Source: Straminergon stramineum (lineage: Eukaryota > Streptophyta > Bryopsida > Hypnales > Calliergonaceae). From it: 64,000 nucleotides of DNA. This document shows positions 60,732-64,000 of the stretch, one piece after another (positions within the stretch are counted from its first letter, which is position 1; each line of letters starts with the position of its first letter). The notes below the pieces were generated by a model. That model did no database searches. It had not been told where the DNA came from and saw only the letters and a list, made by a program, of their open reading frames with translations. The stretch covers positions 14,138,501 through 14,202,500 of the forward strand of contig OY987273.1 of assembly GCA_963920665.1 (NCBI GenBank), written 5' to 3'. The position numbers and the translations under genes were made by a program.

Positions 60732-61011
60732 ATTTTAATTCCGTATATTGGAATCAAATTCAAAATGTGAAGACCAGATGAACAATGTCCAAATATAATA
60801 AAAAATGACTACACAAAGCCTTGAAAATCAAGGCCCTCCCGTCCATTGAACTATACATTACCAAGCAAGGGACACAGAAATTGCAGCTCCTAGCCCTTGG
60901 AAATCTTAGCGTTTAGTTTTCAAGAGTGCTCTCAAATGACTTCTTTCCTACAGTTAGAGTCTCCCAAACTTGCCTGACTGTTGGAGACCATTTTTGAATC
61001 CACAGAACATA

Positions 61012-61290
61012 CTATCCGCCGTCGCCTGATTCTGCAGCGGACGGACGGTCCAGCGGTCGGGTGGTTGGTTTAGTTGGGCGAACGGTTGGGCGGATGGACA
61101 ATGCGGACAAGCGGATGGAGTCACGCGAAGATAGGCGGACGAGCAAACAGATATTGCGACCGGGTGGACGGGCGGACGGGAGATCAGGTGGATGGGAGGT
61201 CGAGCAAACGGGAGGTCCGACGGACGGTGTGTTTAGGGCGGACGGGTGGTTTAGGGCAGACGGGCGGTCAGGCAAACGGGCGAGGTAGGT
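61012..61290. repeat. Right subterminal GGACGG/GGGCGGAC repeats of the hAT element
   Basis: Dense irregular repeats of GCGGACGG, GGGCGGACGGG and GGTGGACGGGCGG, about 280 bases, on the 5' side of the transposase. Apparent Arg/Pro-rich ORFs on both strands are composition artefacts. Confidence 0.65.
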
Positions 61291-61524
61291 CGTATTCAAT
61301 TGTTCAAATGTTCAATGCTTCAAGAGATGTGGGACAAAATAGGGATTTATGGATGGAATGAGCCAATGAGGAGATTTCAAAAAATTATGGTTTTGCCAAA
61401 GGGTCTTATAATTTAAAATTTCTAGATGAGCATGAAAAAAACATACTTCACAAAAAGTTGCCCTTCATAAATCACCATAGCATGAACTTAAAAGAAAGCA
61501 AAACAAATGATTAATTCAAAGATA

Positions 61525-61542
61525 TATATATATATATATATT
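61525..61542. repeat. (TA)n microsatellite
   Basis: About eight TA units in AT-rich spacer between the hAT element and the next gene. Confidence 0.8.
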
Positions 61543-61714
61543 GATATTTCATATTTGGATATATAAAGAACTTTAAAACAAATCAAAATTCATCATGAGT
61601 ACAATGAATTACTAGTAGTGCTCAACCCTTATAACATTCAAGCCACACTCACCGGTATACTTCTATACTATTAAACATTTAAACATAATAAAATAAGGAA
61701 AGCCTCTCTTGTAC

Positions 61715-64000
61715 TTAAGAACCACTATCCTCTCCTAAATCATGAGATGGTCCCTCCTTAGCCAAAAGTCTTGCACTCATTCGTTGAGTATTTGACCCAG
61801 GAATGTAGACAACACCTCCTTCGGATCTAACCTCCATGTCCACCGTTATAAATTGTCGTTTGGTTTCAGGAGAGTGGTCATCGTCATCGTCATCCTCTCT
61901 CTTCCGTTTTGAGCTTCGCTTTGGAGACAAATCTACTTCTTCAACCTTCAAGGCCCTCAACGAAGCATCCACTCAATCTACGAACACATTGACCTGTTCG
62001 TCATCAGCATCGATGGGTAACCCTATTGGTTGAAAATTAGCCAATAGAAACCCCCTCCATTTAGCTATAATGTCACCTATCCTCTTGTCAAATGCCCCAG
62101 CTACCTCCACAAATGAATGCCCTGTAGTTGTTTCCCCATCTATTTCAACAAGAGCATGAGCTTTAGCAACTTCTTCTAACTTTGACAAGAAAAAGGCCCT
62201 ACCAATCAAAGTGTGATTATAAGCCCCATATTGCTCATTGAACTCTTGAGCATGCTCCACCTCTACCCAAGTTTTTTTGGGCCCTTTTCGCACTTCTTTG
62301 TTGGAAAACCGAAAAAACTTCTTGTGTTGCACACTCCAATGGCCCCCCATGTTGCGACAAAACAATTCATGAGCCTCGCCATCTTCAATTCCCCGGGCCC
62401 ACAACTCCACCTCTTTGTTAACGGTCATCCACATGAAAGGATCCACTAGCTCTCCAGACTCCTCATACAATCCATGTCAGCAATCAATTGAATCCCACGT
62501 GAGAGGTCGCCCCCAATGCAAGAAATTCTAGAACTGGTATGGCCCTTGATCAAGAGGAAGGGTCCATCGGTTGTATTCGTGGCCGGGGGGCATATCTTCC
62601 AAGATCCCAAGCATTTCATAGAACCAAGGGCTTAGAGGAGAACGACACTTGACACAAACCGAATGAATGAGTGATGCTTTCACAATGCATGTCACGTGAA
62701 AAGTGTAGCGACATTGGCCCATGGTTAGGGCTCCTTTAGGGCCAAAAGGACCTTGGCAAAGGCTACAATGACTCTTCAAGATTCTTGGGGCTGGATCGCA
62801 AGCATGCACTACTGTCTTCTCTTTCTCCTTGATGTGCGCTGAAAGCGTGTTGTAAGGGACCCACCCTTCCTCTACTTCCAAGGCCCAATCAATGTGTGCA
62901 ACATTGTCCTTCTTTGCGTGGTTCAACTGCTCAAACATGTCATCCATGTCCCCCCAACATGTAATTTCGGTGGAACCCCTTGGATGTTCATCAAATACTT
63001 TCTTGAACCGAAGCAAAGAGGTCTCCACGGCATTGCATTCTTCATCCGACTTCATTGCCAATTTCATAAGCCCTTTCATTGCTCGAGATACTACAGAGGG
63101 TTTGTTTTGGAGTTTCTGTACCCATGCCAACCATCGAGACTCTAATCCGCTCTTCGGCATGCATTCCTCCATGCCCATGATTCTTTGGAATCAGTCCAAC
63201 TCCAACTCAACAAGGATTTTCTCTTGAATTGCTTCATCTAATTTCAATTGTAGCTCCTCCACCTCACTACCTTTCGTTTGCGTCGTAGCATCCTACAATG
63301 TATGGGAAACATTAGGAATGATGGTCTGTACTACTTCTTCACATTTCTTGTCATTCCCAACCTCATCCAAATTCAAGATGATGGACGTCTCCACCGCTTA
63401 TGCCTTCTCAAAAGGAAGAGAGAGTTGATCGCTCTCTTGACTTTCTTGCACAAATGGAATGATCACGGAGTCCATGGTAGGCCTACCCCTCTTCAACTCT
63501 TGTACTACGAGCTCCAATTCTTCGATGCGCTTTCTTTGAACAACCTTGTTACAACGTTCCTGCTCCATGTTTTTCTATGACAATTGTAGCTTCATTTCCA
63601 AGTCCTCACACTTCATCTTTAGCTGATGAATGTCTTCCTCTAAGGCCATCAAACTTTTTAAGTTCATCACGCCACCTTCAAGAATTGGTGCCACTTTCTC
63701 GATGAAATTGCAAAAAGCCAAGGCACCAGTCAACAATTCAAGTGCCATTTTTGAAAATTCCTTTGCCATGTCCCTAACCCAAGGAGTAATTTCAACTACC
63801 ATTTGAGCTGAAGTTCTCAATCTGTATGCAGTTTGCGAACTAGTACCCTAGCCCCCTTTTCCTGTGGGCTAACTAGAACTGCCTGCCTCATTTTTGGGAT
63901 TAGAATGAAGATGTTGTTCTACTAGTACTCGCCAATGACTACAACATTCTAACAGCTTTTCGAATTGATTGGCGGTGGGTATGGAACAAAGAATCTCCAA
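61715..64000 (-). pseudogene. Third coiled-coil / RING-like gene (copy C), runs off the window
   Basis: A single minus-strand frame is readable from the right part of the window down to TAA 61715, at least 702 codons from 63820. Order: coiled coil (ALEEDIHQLKMKCEDLEMKL), a linker, an Ala/Lys-rich helical block (RWLAWVQKLQNKPSV), the finger CSLCQGPFG ... GQCRYTFHVTC ... CVKC at about 62640-62770, a conserved globular part (MWMTVNKEVELWARG, RNMGGHWSVQHKKFFRF, YGAYNHTLIGRAFF) and a nuclear-signal-like acidic/basic tail (SPKRSSKRKRED). Seven internal stops: TAG 63573, TAA near 63399, TAG near 63292, TGA near 63193, TAG 62528, TGA near 62477, TGA 61973. The order coiled coil then finger matches copies A and B, but sequence identity outside the finger is low. 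The 5' end is beyond the window or unclear. Confidence 0.6.

Larger units (their letters stand above)
56789..61290 (-). mobile_element. hAT element (DUF659 type), right end uncertain
   Basis: Left end set at TAGGGTTGACGAAAG (56789), where the duplicated unit is cut; the preceding GATACAAG (56781-56788) would be the 8-bp target duplication. GC-rich GGACGGGCGG/CCGGACG words cluster just inside at 56825-56940 and again at 61012-61290, on the far side of the transposase gene, as subterminal repeats would. No matching right terminus or second GATACAAG was found, so the right border is approximate. Confidence 0.6.

Noticed and set aside
61012..61299. Arg/Pro/Ser-rich ORFs on both strands (61012-61299, 61061-61361)
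   Set aside because: They fall in GGACGG subterminal repeats; overlapping open frames on both strands are a composition effect.
61620..61640. GCTCAACCCTTATA as the right hAT terminus
   Set aside because: Only eight or nine bases resemble the left end, and no GATACAAG duplication follows.

Overview
This is a nuclear plant (streptophyte) window made almost entirely of decayed transposable elements. No intact host gene, tRNA or rRNA was recognised. The plant assignment rests on CACTA-type TNP2 and DUF659/hAT transposase genes of plant type, short GT-AG introns, a plant SUVR-like SET gene fragment and degenerate TTTAGGG telomere-like stretches. The mix of transposase families, including DUF7869-like proteins with a GHTHDDID motif, reminds me of seed-free plants such as mosses and ferns. 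That is an impression and not a proof.

Layout. 0.7-3.9 kb: a broken transposase of the type with a W-S-D-G-C-x-G-Q motif (+). 6.2-6.6 kb: a small acidic ORF. 7.4-9.8 kb: a degenerate SUVR-type SET-domain histone methyltransferase gene (-). 10.2-13.5 kb: copy A of a 3-kb duplicated unit carrying a coiled-coil/RING-like gene (-) and interrupted by a 363-bp hAT-type MITE. GTAC-rich inverted-repeat motifs are scattered through all of 0.5-11.7 kb. 14.3-17.2 kb: DUF7869-like transposase copy A (-). 17.2-18.2 kb: a cluster of 21-bp odd palindromes. 18.2-25.1 kb: mostly AT-rich non-coding sequence with a second MITE copy. 25.1-35.8 kb: an accessory gene block (+) with the same 21-bp palindromes in its 5' region and introns. 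It encodes a ParB/DGQHR-like domain joined to a beta-class amino-methyltransferase-like region, a Pro-rich coiled-coil tail and an FCP1/NIF-type HAD phosphatase-like domain. One intron holds an inserted CCGG-rich element with its own gag-like ORF (-). 38.9-44.0 kb: a CACTA element (TNP2, +) with 3' subterminal repeats and a 3' CACTA terminus. 46.6-47.7 kb: a second family of ~20-bp palindromes, in front of DUF7869-like transposase copy B (47.9-52.3 kb, +), which is split by a 1.78-kb solo-LTR-like insertion. 53.0-56.0 kb: copy B of the 3-kb unit. 56.8-61.3 kb: a hAT element with a nearly intact 1105-codon transposase. 61.7-64 kb: a third, diverged RING-like gene.

How it fits together. The window is a nest of elements and not a working pathway. 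Two patterns stand out. First, transposase genes lie next to captured chromatin- or DNA-modifying genes (SUVR SET; ParB/DGQHR-methyltransferase plus FCP1-like phosphatase), and each neighbourhood shares one private short palindrome family. This suggests large multi-gene transposons that carried modification functions. Second, most premature stops are TAG. Where the two copies of the 3-kb unit can be compared, several stops face CAG, CAA or TGG in the sister copy, as expected from cytosine methylation followed by deamination.
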